Shown here: one piece after another, positions 48,201-60,831 of the stretch
Position numbering within the stretch: position 1 is the first letter of the stretch
Layout of the letters: every line of letters begins with the position of its first letter
Assembly: GCF_963675165.1 (NCBI RefSeq)
Contig: NC_087377.1
Location: forward strand, 14,876,198-14,940,197
DNA: 64,000 bases
From: Halichondria panicea
Taxonomy: Eukaryota > Porifera > Demospongiae > Suberitida > Halichondriidae
Direction of reading: 5' to 3'
Program-made: the position numbers and the translations under genes
Notes under the pieces: model-generated
Seen by the model: only the letters and a program-made list of their open reading frames with translations
Database searches by the model: none
What the model was told of the DNA's origin: nothing

Positions 48201-50284
48201 ACTGTCTGCCCAAAAGTGACCAGGATGAATTTGTGCGTAGGAACTGATAACTATACATGTAGATGTGTACACTTAAGTCACATGCCCACCTCCTGCCAGT
48301 AGAGCCACCAGTACTATACCACATGACCAAAGGTCAGCAGGTTCAGCGTGATAGTCCATACCAGCATACACCTATGGATGGGCACAACACAGTAGATCAC
48401 ACTAAACCATAAATACAGCTACCAAACAGCTGATGTGGTACTCGAACATGTACCAAACTGCTAATGATGGCTTTGCAAAACTCTGGTATAAAAACAAAGG
48501 TATAGCCTCCGCATTTATAGGTATAATTTATGTAGTTCAGTGATGTCCCCAAAATATTTGAAGTGGTGAATACTTTCACTCCTCACTTTCAATGCCTTCT
48601 TTATGTAGTGAACAGCAAACTAGGTCTAGAAAGTGGTTTTCTAATGGTGGTTATTTTGTCTGGTTAGCACCAATCACCACCAACTACCAACTAGTGTGGG
48701 CACTCTCAGCCAGGATAGTAGTAGCTCACCTCTGGAGCAATGTAAGGAGGAGTGCCACACCTCCTGCACAGCTTCCTCTCTTTGCCCTGATGTCTGAAGA
48801 CGGTGGATAGACCAAAATCAGATACTTTGAGCCGATCTGAATGGAGGGGGGAGGGGACGAGGTGATAAGTGTATGACAAGTTTGTTACAAAACACAATGA
48901 TAATTATTGAGAAATCAAATTCTGGTTTTGGCTGTAACGAGCGTACAGGTAAAGTTGGTACAGTGTATAGACACAAGCTCAAACTAACCGAATCCATCGA
49001 GCAGAATATTCTCGGGCTTGATGTCACGGTGGGCCACACCCCTTTTGTGCAGGTACTCCTGCAGATGGATAGTGTATAGATTTCAAACAGTACAAATATA
49101 ATGAGGCTTCACTGACTAGGACAAAACCGTAAATACTTACCACTCCTGACATGAGCTGCAAGAAGAAGTGCTGGGCCATTCCCGGTTCCATTCCATGGTC
49201 TGGTTCTGAAATCAAACAGTTTTCAGTGAGTAATATAATTATACGGAAACATATTTTAGAGCTCAAACATAAAGCCGTACAAAAGGAACAGCGAGGGTCC
49301 TAAGAGACAGTAATGTACAGTGGGAACCACTGAACATTTAAACACTAAGGAACGAAGTTTTGGCTATAATTATAACTATTTGCAGATATGTGGTTTTTGT
49401 GTAGGGGTTGGTTTATAAACAAACGGGACCTGGGTGCCTGCATGGTTTCGATATCATAATAGTCGGCAGGATCGAGTGCCATTAAAAGAGGTTCTACTTA
49501 GTTTTAAGAATGAATTGAGACCCACCTATCCTGTCAAATAGTTCACCACCATCAGCGTACTCCAGGAAGAGGTAATGCACACACCCACAAGTCCGCTGAC
49601 CGTAGAACTTGACAATATGGTCATCCTTCAACATCCGCAGTATGCAGATCTGGTGTGAGAATGGAGATTTAGCACTGTATTGGGTATGATACTTCCGTGT
49701 ATCACATGACTGCTTTACCATGGTGGTTGTGTGTGCCACACAGGGCTGCATTGAGGGGGGGGCGAGGGGGGTAATTCGCCCCCCCTGGCCACAGTTTTGC
49801 CCCCCCTAGGATCTGGCAGATTCATCTGTACTGCTATAATTCTGATGACTTCGCCCCTCCTACATTTTTAATTTTCCCAATTTGCCCCCCTGATCCAAAA
49901 TCCTGGATGCAGCCCTATGTGTGTAGTGTAAGTGAGGGTGCGTGGGTTGTGATTGTGGGTGTGTGGGTTTTGAGTGTGAGTGTGTGGGTTGTGGTGAGGG
50001 TGTGTGGGTGTGTGATGACGTACCTCCTTCCTCAAGCACTCGTGAGTGAGCCCCTCTCCATTCTCATCTACGGACATGATCTTCACAGCCACACACTCTT
50101 GAGTCTCCTTATGAACAGCCAGCTTCACTCTAGCAAAAAAGTCAAAATTTAAAATGTGTACTGTCGCAATCATACATGCTGAATTCTCTACTCACTCTCC
50201 ATAAGCACCCTCCCCCAGTGTTTGCATGAACTCCCAGCCATCCACAAACAGTTCCCTCTCTCCTTTATCCCCAGAGGAGCTCAT
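44490..50284 (-). CDS. CHEK1: Serine/threonine checkpoint kinase CHK1 (14 exons, 474 aa)
   Basis: The DNA-damage and replication checkpoint kinase activated by ATR. Exons: 50284-50196, 50129-50024, 49649-49526, 49205-49141, 49058-48989, 48836-48730, 48371-48290, 47679-47575, 47100-47019, 45961-45842, 45670-45523, 45232-45104, 44927-44817, 44576-44490. Phases close exactly. The length matches human CHK1 (476). Visible motifs: GEGAYGE glycine loop, VAVKIM lysine, [47 protein letters not shown] and ELPWD. The regulatory half has SQ sites (PSQD, ASQP, ASQT) that could be ATR targets, then FYTH...[11 protein letters not shown] (conserved motif 1, exon 12) and [20 protein letters not shown] (conserved motif 2, exons 13-14). 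The start at 50284 gives [19 protein letters not shown]; an upstream in-frame ATG would add 56 unlikely residues. Exon 12 is flanked by complementary dinucleotide repeats. Confidence 0.96.
44982..45088. repeat. (CA)n-type microsatellite in CHK1 intron 12
   Basis: Plus-strand CACACGCACGCACACGCTCAC-like repeat; in the CHK1 transcript it reads (GU)n just downstream of exon 12. Confidence 0.9.
45233..45330. repeat. (TG)n microsatellite in CHK1 intron 11
   Basis: Plus-strand TGTGTG over about 95 bases, ending in a G-run near 45331-45341. In the CHK1 transcript it reads (CA)n and runs straight into the 3' splice site of exon 12 (ACACAG|ACG), so this acceptor has no ordinary polypyrimidine tract. 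Confidence 0.9.
49735..49921. repeat. Inverted-repeat element with AGGGCTGCA ends in CHK1 intron 2
   Basis: CACACAGGGCTGCATTGAGG at the left and GGATGCAGCCCTATGTGTG at the right are inverse copies. The interior is rich in GGGGGGCGAGG / TTCGCCCCCCC. A degenerate TGTGTGGGTTG minisatellite follows at 49917-50015. No convincing target duplication. Confidence 0.5.
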
Positions 50285-51342
50285 AATTATACTGTCAGAT
50301 ACACTAACAATACAGCTACAGCGAGAAGAAAGGTCGTCAGAGGAGGAAGTACTAGGTCTACTTGGGCGTGGCCTGCTTAACCTCGATTTTATGGCCGCCC
50401 TCGAAACGAAATCGCGCAACGTGTGTGTCAAATCGCGATGATTAATATGCAAAAAGCAGCACTGCTTTCAGGCAAGGAACAGTGGCCATAACCTTTCAAA
50501 ATATATAATGTTTTTCCTCGGGATTTGTTTGCAGATCCACGAAGGAGATTGCCTTTGCTTGGCTTGTTACTGTTAGTATCCTCGACTGTCTGACACAAAA
50601 CAACCTCTTTGTACGAGTATGTAATATCTGAATAGGGCCGGGCTTGCCTAAATTGTATCAGTATTGAGCATCTACGAAAATTTTACAGTTCCACGTCACT
50701 ATCCCGAGCTGTACGAAAATTAATTATTTAAATGGGTACAGTAGTTCGTACGAAAACTTGCACCAAAGAAAAATACCAGCTATACAGTATTATTCATCAC
50801 TCTGCTTCAGAATGCATTTGCGATAATGTCATTGTTAGCCTCGAGACCAGGCCGACGTATTTTATTCGGCCTGGATTCGAGGCTACGTCATTGTGGGCTG
50901 AGGAATACTTTAGCCAGCTGCTAATATCACAACAAATACATCCCAAAATAACTATGAAGCTGCATGCAGTATATAGACTGAGATGAAATATTAATACAAT
51001 TTTAATGCACGCTGCTATCAACCACTTATGTTCCTTTAAACTTATTATATAAAAGCATATGTTACTATTATAAACAGGCACTAATTTTAACAAATTTGTA
51101 AATTATATCCAGAAAACGCATGAATCTCATTGATTATAAACCTTTTTCTGTACTTTTGATTATACTAAACTATAATAGCCTTTTATCTACATCTGACTCC
51201 AAACTTTCCTATAAAACTCATACTTATAGAAAATTATTACCAACTAAATTTACTGCAAATCCGCCCTAAAAGTAGAGAAAAATCTGAAAAACGCTAATAG
51301 TATAACCTTAAAGGTAATAGGAAGGTACACACTTTATAAGTT
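50285..51342. other. Spacer between CHK1 start and the 3' end of the sushi receptor gene
   Basis: The CHK1 promoter should lie within 50285-50500. A palindromic mini-element is at 50836-50886 and a repeat shared with 22640-22800 at about 50655-50755. No supported exon. Confidence 0.5.
50836..50886. mobile_element. Palindromic mini-element, family TAGCCTCGA, copy 3
   Basis: TAGCCTCGAGACCAGGCCG pairs with CGGCCTGGATTCGAGGCTA across a 10-base centre. Flanked by GTCATTGT at 50828-50835 and 50887-50894, a perfect 8-bp direct repeat. Total 51 bp. Confidence 0.85.
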
Positions 51343-53415
51343 TCACAGTCCAACTGGTCCATATGCCTGGTTAGTGTTGAGTTCAATCTCATCTTTGGGT
51401 GACACCTCTTCATAAACAGGACCAGCTGGTGCAGTGGGTCCTACGTTAACGTGCCCTTTAGCTGCCGGGGAGTACACTGCCTTCTTACAAGAGCAAAGGT
51501 GCATCACTAGGAGTCCAGTGAGAAATCCAATGACTGTGAAAGCAACTGCAGTGACAACCACACTGATAGAAACAGCTGCATCAGTAGATAGAGTGGGTGA
51601 TGGAACTGTGAGTAAGGATGAGAAGGCCAACTTAAAAACGGGTGGGGCATACACAAAAGGATTGAATAAAAGAACACAATGCGCCGTAATTATACGGCCA
51701 ATTCTGACTCTGTGCAATATTACACTGGAGTGATGTAATACCCTCGAGTGCAGATATTGCACACAGTGCTGACTTACATAGTTTACGACTACTCATGCAC
51801 GTTATTGTGTATACGTACAACTTATGTATATACACTGCAATAGAGCAGGATCAGGATACCAGAGACCAGAGTTGTTACAAGTTACAGTCGCTGCACCCAC
51901 CAGTGAGAACCCAGGATCACATTGAAAGGTAATGATTGAGCTCTCGGTTAAGTTAGTGTTCTGAGAGTTGGTGTTGAGTAATGCTCCATTGAATGGAGGG
52001 GCAGGCAGAACACACGAAACTGCTGAGTAAAAAAATGCGTGATAATTATGGTGGGTGATGTACTTAAATTTTTAGATTAATTTTCAGACAATTTGCTCTT
52101 GTCCTACTCACATGGTGGGTGCACGTTATACTCGAATACTAAATAAGTCACTTACTAGGTTCATTTCTGCACATGTTCTCCCCCGGGTTCTTGTCCCACT
52201 CCCCTGTAGCTAGACAGGTGGCAGTCATTATCCCCTCAGGGAACAGTCCATTGTTACACTGAAAGTTGACTTGTGTACCAGGAATAGCTGGTACTGAATG
52301 ATTACTGGTGGTGCCATTTTGTGGTGGGTCCAGTTGATCCGTACACCTCATTGGAGGAGCTGTAAGGTGAGAATTTACAATAATTTCTACAACCAAGATC
52401 TTAACTAACGAGTAGGCTCAGTTGTTGATCTACACTCAATAGCCTCAGGGTATGGACTCCACATCAGCGTACCCTCACATGTCACTACTGTAACAGGAGA
52501 TACATACCCAGCATCACACTGGATGGTTACTGTGGATTCTGGCAATCTGCTGGAGACTGGTCGAAAGGCTCCATTTGTGGGTTTGATCAACACAGGACAA
52601 CCACCTGAGAGATGATGTGTGTTTGACGTATAATATAATTAAGTTGACAACTCACCAATCCTAAAGTTGTACTCAGCGGTTGTACTGTTCCCAGCACAGT
52701 TGGTAGCCACAATACTGACATTGTAGTCCATATTGTATTGAGCAGTCACAGTGACAGAGGTAGATGTCTGGATAGTAGCAGAGAGCTGGGCCGAAAGTGA
52801 GATGGTCACTGTGTAAGTGAGGTCATCTCTACCACCAGTCTCAGTAGGAGGGTCCCAACCAACTATCACACTGACTCTATCGGCTGAACTGCTATCAACA
52901 GAGTGACCGACTCTTTGAGGAAGAGAAGGAGGAACTGTGTTGAGAGAGAGTGTGGCCCGGGCATGAGTTACTCATAAGTGATGGAGTATACCTTACCAGC
53001 CAACTGAATAGTCGCTGATCCAATCTCATTTGAAGGGTTCAGACAAGTCACCATGACTCCATCCTTGGCTATTCTTGAGAGGGTAGATGCTATACTAGTA
53101 TTGTTGAGAGCAACCCGTGTCACAGTATAACCTGGTTGTGGCATCAGAGGTGTGTTGAGGGGAGTGAACTGGTTAACATTGATATTCGAAACATCAGATA
53201 GTGACCATCTCAGGTTAGCTCCAGGAGCAGTGCAGGTAAACGTGACTCTCTCCATTGAACACGGCCTCTCATCACTCACCAGGAAGGTTGCTGATAGAAG
53301 TGCAAACATAATGATATAATGCTATAGCTATACCAAATAAATTATGTATACCATTTATCCGAAGAGTTAAACTTAATGCCAACCAGTAAAAAACAGCAGC
53401 TCCCAATCCTGTCAT
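51343..53415 (-). CDS. Single-pass receptor-like protein: Ig-like, fibronectin III, three sushi domains
   Basis: Predicted cell-surface protein of unknown ligand. Exons: 53415-53352 (signal peptide, MTGLGAAVFYWLALSL), 53290-52997 (Ig-like, CTAPGANLRWS to VMVTCLN), 52934-52656 (FN3, VGWDPPTETGG to YNVSIVATN), 52604-52410, 52359-52156 and 52022-51822 (one sushi/CCP domain each), 51605-51343 (membrane segment VVVTAVAFTVIGFLTGLLV and tail). Every intron is phase 1, as expected for shuffled extracellular modules. The tail has VYEEV and NQAYGPV, candidate phosphotyrosine docking sites. For the sixth exon an alternative donor at 51834 is stronger by sequence but would drop the last cysteine of the third sushi domain; the donor after 51822 keeps it. 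The gene is divergent from the Calx-beta gene at 54681, whose tail has similar motifs. About 460 aa; frame intact. Confidence 0.8.
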
Positions 53416-54680
53416 GATTAAACTTGCTGTTGAGCACTCTTAGCTATACGTAGTTACGTTCTATATTCAGGGATAAAGCTATTAAGGCCACAACAAGAGC
53501 TAGTTTTCTGTTTCTCATCCAGTTGTTTATTCAGCAACAACTTACCTGATGCGCATGCGCAAACCACACTTTGGCTGAGTGGGTGTGGTTTGCACATGCA
53601 AATAATTACACACAGCACCTGTAAGCTGATAATGCGAAAGATGTAATTATGTGGTCTCATTAACCTTTTTGTTTGGCTCAAGCTAGTGCAGGAGGTGACC
53701 TAGCGTTACTTTAGAGATAAATCGCAATGACAGTATTAGCCACCTTGATCCCAGGCCGAGTTTTCGCTTTTATAACGGTTAGGCGAACAACTATCCTAGT
53801 TGCCAAAAGCCTAAAATACCCCTGCCTGTATGTTTATAGATGTTATTTTTGTGCAATTTCATATTGTAAAAGACAAACTGTGAAATATATAAAAAAGTGA
53901 TGACGCTGCAAATATTTGTGGCTCATGCAGTTGCTGTTGTTCACCTCTCCAATACACATGCGCGCTACTTCTCCTTGTATGTAGTAACATTGGCAAGACG
54001 TTCTTTCTCTAAACTGATGACTTTGATCGAAACACTCTCTTTGGCTGCGATGTGCTGGTGTTCCAATAGTCTATATGCTGCTCCCAGTCCAGTCCAATAA
54101 TTACTATACGTACGTTTGTTCTTAAGCAGATTGAACTTCGTGTGTCCCAGGTATCCTGCGCAATGATATAATTATAGTAATAAATCTTTGCATATATACT
54201 ATAACGAGTGCTGCAAGCTGCACTGTGCTAATGCCTCTCGTCGCCGTGTTTGCTTTCGCTCTATAGAATGGAATAGAAGAGGTATTTATAATGTTATGTT
54301 ATTATACAATTTTTGAATTGAATTCCAGGCACTGTCAGTCATTATAGTAGAGGAGCTTAATGGAAATATAGAATTAAGTCTATATAATTATTATGATGGC
54401 TTGATGAGGATTTATAGAAGCATGTAGATCTACTGTGAATATAAAAATCAAGTCCTCTGTTTCCTGACAACTAAAAAAGGGGGTGGATCTGCAACAAGGT
54501 TAGAGAGGTTACAGTGGCTAGGGAATACTTAAATTTGGTAAAGATCATTAACTACACATAAATATGTTGACTGTGTCCTGTGTTGTGCATGTGAATGAAA
54601 TTTTAATTACTTTGCATGAACTATTCTCAATATATATAGCACACACACAAAAATCAGTGAACTATAAAGTAGAAACAAAA
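53416..54680. other. Bidirectional spacer between two divergent receptor genes
   Basis: The 1.27 kb between two start codons facing away from each other should hold both promoters. A degenerate left end of the TAGCCTCGA family lies near 53740 (CCTTGATCCCAGGCCGAG). The open stretch 53897-54100 has no splice or similarity support. Otherwise nothing recognised. Confidence 0.5.
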
Positions 54681-57600
54681 ATGAAGTTACTAGTGCTGTT
54701 TATAGTACTTGTATGGTCAAAGATCAATTTGTGCACTGCTACTGGTGATGCAGAAATGACAGTGAGCTTCACTCAGACCTCTTACACTGTAACAGAGGGA
54801 GAAGCTGTGTCAGTGTGTGTGACAGCCACCCCTGCACTGGTTGGAGAGGCTGTGGTGGTGATAGAACTGATGAGCAGAGAGGGATTCTCTCAAGGTATGC
54901 ATTTAACTAGTATCAATTAAGAGTTCATTCCTAATGAACTCTTAATTGCTAGTATGCATTGTTAGTGCTACTGTTTCCCTGGTGATTATTATATAGATCT
55001 CACTGTTGATCCGACAAGCACACTGACATTGACCAACACCACAACTCAAGTTTGCTGGAATGTTGCTGCTGTAGATGACTCTATATTTGAGAATTCTGAG
55101 ACTTCCACGCTGACACTGTCAGTGACAGCTGCACCGATAATTGCTGGAATGTCTGTGGTGCAGCAAAGTACTGCAATAGTTACTGTAATAGAAAATGATG
55201 GTGAGACTTCGTAACTTGCATTAATTGATGGTTGAATCATAACAATTCTTGTGCAGATGTCACGGTTGCAATGACAGATGATCAGAGGTCAGTCACTGAA
55301 GGAGGGACGGTAATGGTTTGTGTAACCTTGACTGGACAGTTGGGGAGAAGTGTGTTAGTGGGTCTGACCAGCATCATCGGAACTGGTAAAGTTATTGGGT
55401 GCGATGTTATCCTTCATGATCTCTTTCCATTAAAGCTTCGGCAGCAGACTTTGAACCAGTACCGGTTACAATACTATTCTCAGACTCTGCAACTGATACA
55501 GCAGACAATTGTATTCACATTGCAACAAATGGAGACAGTATTTTTGAGGCAAATGAGACGTTCACTGTGTCACTGGAGTCACTGTCATTGAAGGGAGGAG
55601 CCAAACCACAGTTATCACTGTGGATGATGATGGTAAGATTATAATTTATAGTTGCATACTCATATGTTATTTTAATGAGTGGATTGCGAGACTGTATATA
55701 CTGTGAATGAGATAACCATAACAAGAATGTGTTTATCTTTTTCTGCAAACAATATTTCATACCTTGACCTGATGGCGCAGTTCTGTAGACTGTGAAAAGA
55801 AAAAGCTGTGTCATGGTATACAGTTATACAGTGCATGGGTTTCATACAAACATCGATATTACGTATCGACCATCTATAGATCTGCTGCTGAAACGTTGCC
55901 TGCTTTGCAGATAGAATTGTAGGTGCAGCTTTATGCTGTTCTGTGCTGGAGCGCGCTCATATAATATTTGTAAATAATAATAGTTGGGTGCATGTGCAGC
56001 CGTACGAGAGTACTATATGGTTTAGGGGGTTGATAATATTGCTATAGATGCTGTTGTTTCCATGGTCACTCCTACCATGACAACTACCGAGGGTGGTGTG
56101 GCTTATGTGTGTGCTAATCTGGTCAGTCCATCTGGTGGAACAAGTGTACCCATCACTGTTGTGTTTACTTGGAGTGGAGGTGTGTAAACTATACTGTTGT
56201 CTTTGTGTGATTGCTCTAATTACATAGGATCGGACTCTGCAACCTTCTCAGTTAACTCAAACGCAGACACTCAGGCATGTATACAACTGAGAGAAGCAGA
56301 TGATGATATATTCGGGACGTCTCCAATACCAGTGAATACTGTTTTGTTGAGCAGTGTCAACTCAAGAGTGACTGTTGGAACGAATAGTCAAACCACAATA
56401 ACAGTCAGGGATGATGATGGTATATGACGTGTCATGTGTGTGTATGAGTTGCTATCTTATATCCACTGCGCAGATGTCACTATTGAAATGAAGAATGCTA
56501 TTCTGAACCAAAATGAAAGTGATGGTGATGTCATTGTCTGTGCAGTACTCACTGGGCCCTCAGGTGGTCTTGGACAATGTCACTGTCCAGTTCACTGCTC
56601 CAGCAAACCTATCTCCTAATGGACAACTGACACGTATGTTTGTAAATACATCTTGTTATAACTAATACACAGATTATGCTCATTGTACATGCACACATAA
56701 TTATATAGTAACCTTCCCAAGTGGAGCTGCACTTCTCTCTGAACAATGCATTACTTACACTGATCCTGTGAGCGATGATGAACTGTTTGAGACCACAAGT
56801 CCACTTGCATCATTCATTGTGACGTTGAGTGCTAACCAGGATCGTGTTACTGCCACTGGTACCACCACAATCAACGTATACGATGATGATGGTGAGATAA
56901 TATTCTCCATAATAATAAGTATAGGCTTGATTGACGTGATTTATATTATAATGTGCAGATGCTGTGTTGGCTCTACAAAACACATTATACAACTTACAAG
57001 AAGCAACCAACGAGACTGGACAGATATGTGTGATGCGTGTGGGGCCAGCTGGTGGTCTGGCCAATCCAGTACAAGTGTATTTCATCATTAGCACAACTAA
57101 TATTTTAAGTCCAGCAAGTTAGTCAAATTCCATAATTATCAAACAGCACTATTCACTGTATGCACAGCTCGTGGTGTTGACTATACTGTTGATGTTCAGT
57201 TGCAAACTAGTACAAGATTGGACGTTCCTGTTTGTATCACCGTGACAATAGTGGATGACACAATAGCCGACCCTGGAGAATCATTCAGAGTTCAAGTATC
57301 CACTTTGAATGCAGACAGAGTTTCTTTCAGTAATGGCATCTCAGAAGCAACTATCAATATCATCAATGATGATGGTAACCTTGTAACTGTGATTATAATT
57401 ACAATATCCTTTCCTTTTATTTACAGTTTTGGCTGGTCCAACAAACCTAAGAAGTATCAGAACAGCCTCGACTAGTGTCACCTTGCAATGGAATGCTCCT
57501 GACAGCCAGTCATTATCTACAAGCCTGGTTAGCTATACTGTAATGTGGAACAATGAGCAAAGAACATTGACGTCTGTTCAGCTCCAATACACTATACGTC

Positions 57601-59551
57601 AGCTGGTCCTATTTCAAGAGTATCAATTTTCTGTTCATGCCAATTTTGCGGATGGGAGCAGGAGTAACTCTATTTCCATTAACGTTACAACACTGCAGGA
57701 TGGTAAGCTACACAGATATATAAAAGCTTACTTTCATACTTTTTATAGTTCCAGGAGGTCCACCTGCTATGCTGATGGCTTCACCCACGGCAGCCACCCA
57801 CACGGCAACCACCCTCACCCTCTCCTGGGATCCAGCAGCTGAACCTAATGGAGTCATCATCACCTACACACTGTATGTGGACTACCTCAATGGAACCACC
57901 ACAAACATCGCTACTCCATCCACAATTTTCCTATTATCTCCCCTGAGGCCCTATCAAAGTACTATGTCAGTGCAAGTATCAGCCAGTACTTCAGTTGGTG
58001 AGGGACCAAGAACACTCAGTATGAACTTCACTACAGCTGAGGCCAGTGAGTGCAGTGCATACAATGCATGCTGTCTCATGTTACATGTAGTATATATATG
58101 CAAATGTCATGTGATAAATCCTTCCTTCAGAGTCTGGCCCAGTTGGTAGTCTGAGAGTCCTAAGAGTGAATGAAACCACCTTCACTGTCAACTGGATTGC
58201 GCCTGCCGAGGTCAATGGAGTATTACTAACATACACCATCAGCACCAACGAGGAAGGAAGCAGCTCAGTAGTAGAGCACTACAACACTTTAGCTGCTTCG
58301 TTCTCTATACATGAATTAGGTAAACAGATAGTCAATGTCTAGTATAGTGCATCACCTCCCTCCACCTACAGTCCCCTATACTCCATATGTGGTATCAGTG
58401 GCTGCCATCAATGGCGTTGGTTTTGGAGTGGCTGCCAGTGTTGTAGAATTCACTGCTGAAGGAAGTAAGGTTTTCCCCTTCACTGAATGATCCTATCATA
58501 TTGTATACACACAGTTCCTCCATTCCATCCTCGAGATATTGGTTCCACTCGACTGAATGGAACAGCTGTCCGGGTGTCATGGATACCACTCAGTCGCTCA
58601 GAGGCTAGAGGCTTCATCACTAACTATACATCATCACCTACTGGAGAGTTGGCTCTAATGCTGCGAATGCTAGTACCATTACTGTGTCTGGGGAAGACGC
58701 CAGCTCTGCTATAATTATTAATCTCAACTCAAACTCTGATTACTACTTTACAGTGTCAGCTGGTACAGTACAGGGATTGGGAAATGTCAGTGTGTTGCCA
58801 TGGTTATACCCGGACAGTCTATACCCACACAAGTACAGTCACCAGGGAATCAATGTATGCACGTGCAAGGATATTATTATGCCTGCATGTATTCAACCTT
58901 CCGCTTATAAATAATGTTTTTTACAGCAATGGTGGGAGTGATTGCTGGAGCTGTTGTAGGACTGATCGTTGCCGTGGTTCTACTGACAATCATAGTCTGC
59001 ATTGCTTGCATGTAAGTTTCAATAATTTATTTGTCAAAACCTAAGTAAATCTCAGAATTAGGAGAAGACAACATGGTAGGCCTAAACAGGAAAGTGCATG
59101 TAAGTATTGTTTACACTAAGTAGTTACTGACTACATATCACACGCACAGCAAGTAATCCCGCATATGGTATGTCTGTTATACAAGCTCCTAATGATGCAG
59201 TCAACATCCAATCAAATGATGAGCACACATATGAACATGTACAAGGTATAAGGTGCATGATATACTAGTGTCTAATTATTAGCATTATATACATGCATGT
59301 CTGTATTACGTGTCACACTGTATACTGTGTGTGTGTGTGTGTGCGTGTGTGTCACTGTGTGTAGGTCATCATGATTATGGCTATCTTTCAGATATACATG
59401 TAGATGAGGTGCTTTACGAAACTATCGATCCTGACAGAAACAGCGGTGAAGGTTTGTGGGCCAATTAATGTGTGTTATTCCCAGTAATCACTATTATACA
59501 GGTGAAGCAGTTATGGTATCAGGCAATGCAGCTTACAGAGTGAGATTGTGA
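54681..59551 (+). CDS. Single-pass receptor-like protein: five Calx-beta and four fibronectin III domains, three frame breaks
   Basis: Exons: 54681-54894, 54997-55200, 55257-55385, 55445-55632, 56048-56179, 56228-56419, 56474-56633, 56709-56891, 56959-57117, 57168-57374, 57427-57702, 57749-58045, 58131-58319, 58372-58464, 58515-58789, 58927-59011, 59056-59099, 59150-59245, 59365-59451, 59502-59551. Signal peptide (MKLLVLFIVLVWSKINLC), then five Calx-beta domains each on two exons (DDSIFENSE, VDDTIADPGE, ending in DDDG/NDDG), four FN3 domains, a membrane helix (VVGLIVAVVLLTIIVCIAC) and a tail with NPAYG, TYEHV, LYETI and AYRV. Extracellular introns are phase 1. Exons 4, 7 and 15 each carry a net one-base shift (after LSLKGG, near PSGGL, near NYTS), while splice sites and all other exons are intact. 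Either a young pseudogene or base-level assembly errors. Calx-beta domains also occur in sponge aggregation factors. Confidence 0.75.
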
Positions 59552-60430
59552 TGTCATAGAACACAAAATGTAACTGTATATATACGTGTCAATCAGTGCA
59601 TGCTGATAGTATTTTTGCACGGCATTGTAATAGCAGAGAGTTGTGTTCTTTTTAAATGAGAAATTTGACCTCACAAAACTCAAAAACAAAACTTTCTATC
59701 TGTTCATATGACGTCACGCACCCAATTAACCATTAATGCAATACAGCAAATGAAATATTAATAAGCTGTCAATTTACGCGGTGTACTGAGTGGTTGTATA
59801 CTGTTACTTATGCCGGGTGATGGAGAGAGTCACCTGCCACAGCTACCACGTGCATTGCACCTCGCTGACCAGCCAAGTACGTGGCCACCTCGCAAATACT
59901 TTCACTACATTGCGGTAAATGGTTGCAGGTGCCTAAGCAATTATTGTCATGACCTGCAGTGCTTTGTTGTATTATTGCAGGTGACCTTCTCAAGTATCGA
60001 CTTATTTAAAATAATAATAAAAAAATTATGATTATGACAAACTGTGGGTCCATGGCAATTATAGTTGGGCTAGCTCTATAAACATCAATAAGTATTCATT
60101 ATTGCCATGGACTTCTAAGCTTCTACAGCAGGGGGAACTGATTCCCAATAGATCTGGGGGGGGGGCTTAATATTTCAAAGATTTAGCCTGGCTCTTACCA
60201 TAGATATTATAGATCGATGTGATTAAACCTACTGCACTGAGCATTGTCAAACGGAAGTTTTTCTTCACTGAATTTATTAACTAGTTGTTGCTAAAAATAA
60301 ATAATGAGCTCTACAGAATTGCTAGATCTTTGGCATTGACTATAATCACATTTGCAACATCTTGTGATGCCCAAATTACATGCAGGTAAGACGGAATTGT
60401 TGTAGTCTATTGAATTGTCTATTATTCTAG
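59552..60430. other. Intergenic, no gene seen
   Basis: Downstream of the Calx-beta gene. AT-rich; no exon supported. Includes a G-run near 60157-60167 and an inverted pair (GCCATGG near 60051 and 60105). Confidence 0.45.
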
Positions 60431-60831
60431 ATGAGATCTCAAGTGCGGCTGGTAAAAAATTCGTGGTTGTGGTTTCCAAAGAAACTTGCATTTGGGTCTA
60501 ATAGAAGACGAGTTGTTCTTGTCACAAACCCAGAGTCTGAGTGCATGTTAATTTCACAGTCACTCCAATCAGTGTGAACGTTTCTTCCTTTTCAACTAGT
60601 GTGAACGTTCCATTCAGTTTTGAGGTGTTTTCTGTCAATGAAAGGAACAAGGGGATCCTTGTTGAAGCCGACGGAAACATCAATTTGTATGGGATGTCTT
60701 ATAATTTAGAATCTGCAGATACCTTTTTAGCGTTACCATGTTCTAGCTACACTAGTGTGATTTTGTTGGTGGCTTGTGAAAATGGAACTGTTGTCAAATA
60801 TTCAATATTCCTCAACAATGACACTAAATAG
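60431..60831 (+). pseudogene. IgGFc-binding-like domain fragment
   Basis: The longest frame (60541-60831) reads VNFTVTPISVNV, then NERNKGILVEADGNINLYGM and SADTFLALPCSSYT, the pattern of the IgGFc-binding N-terminal domain (a beta-rich extracellular domain found in FCGBP and in many invertebrate surface proteins). Upstream, in other frames, are GKKFVVVV and FGSNRRRVVLVTNPESE, which fit the preceding strands; at least two one-base shifts are needed to join them. The stop after FLNNDTK ends the domain early. No signal peptide or further exons were found, so this is a broken or truncated copy. Confidence 0.6.

Noticed and set aside
53897-54100. 67-codon ORF between the two receptor genes
   Set aside because: No signal, domain or splice support; falls in the presumed bidirectional promoter.
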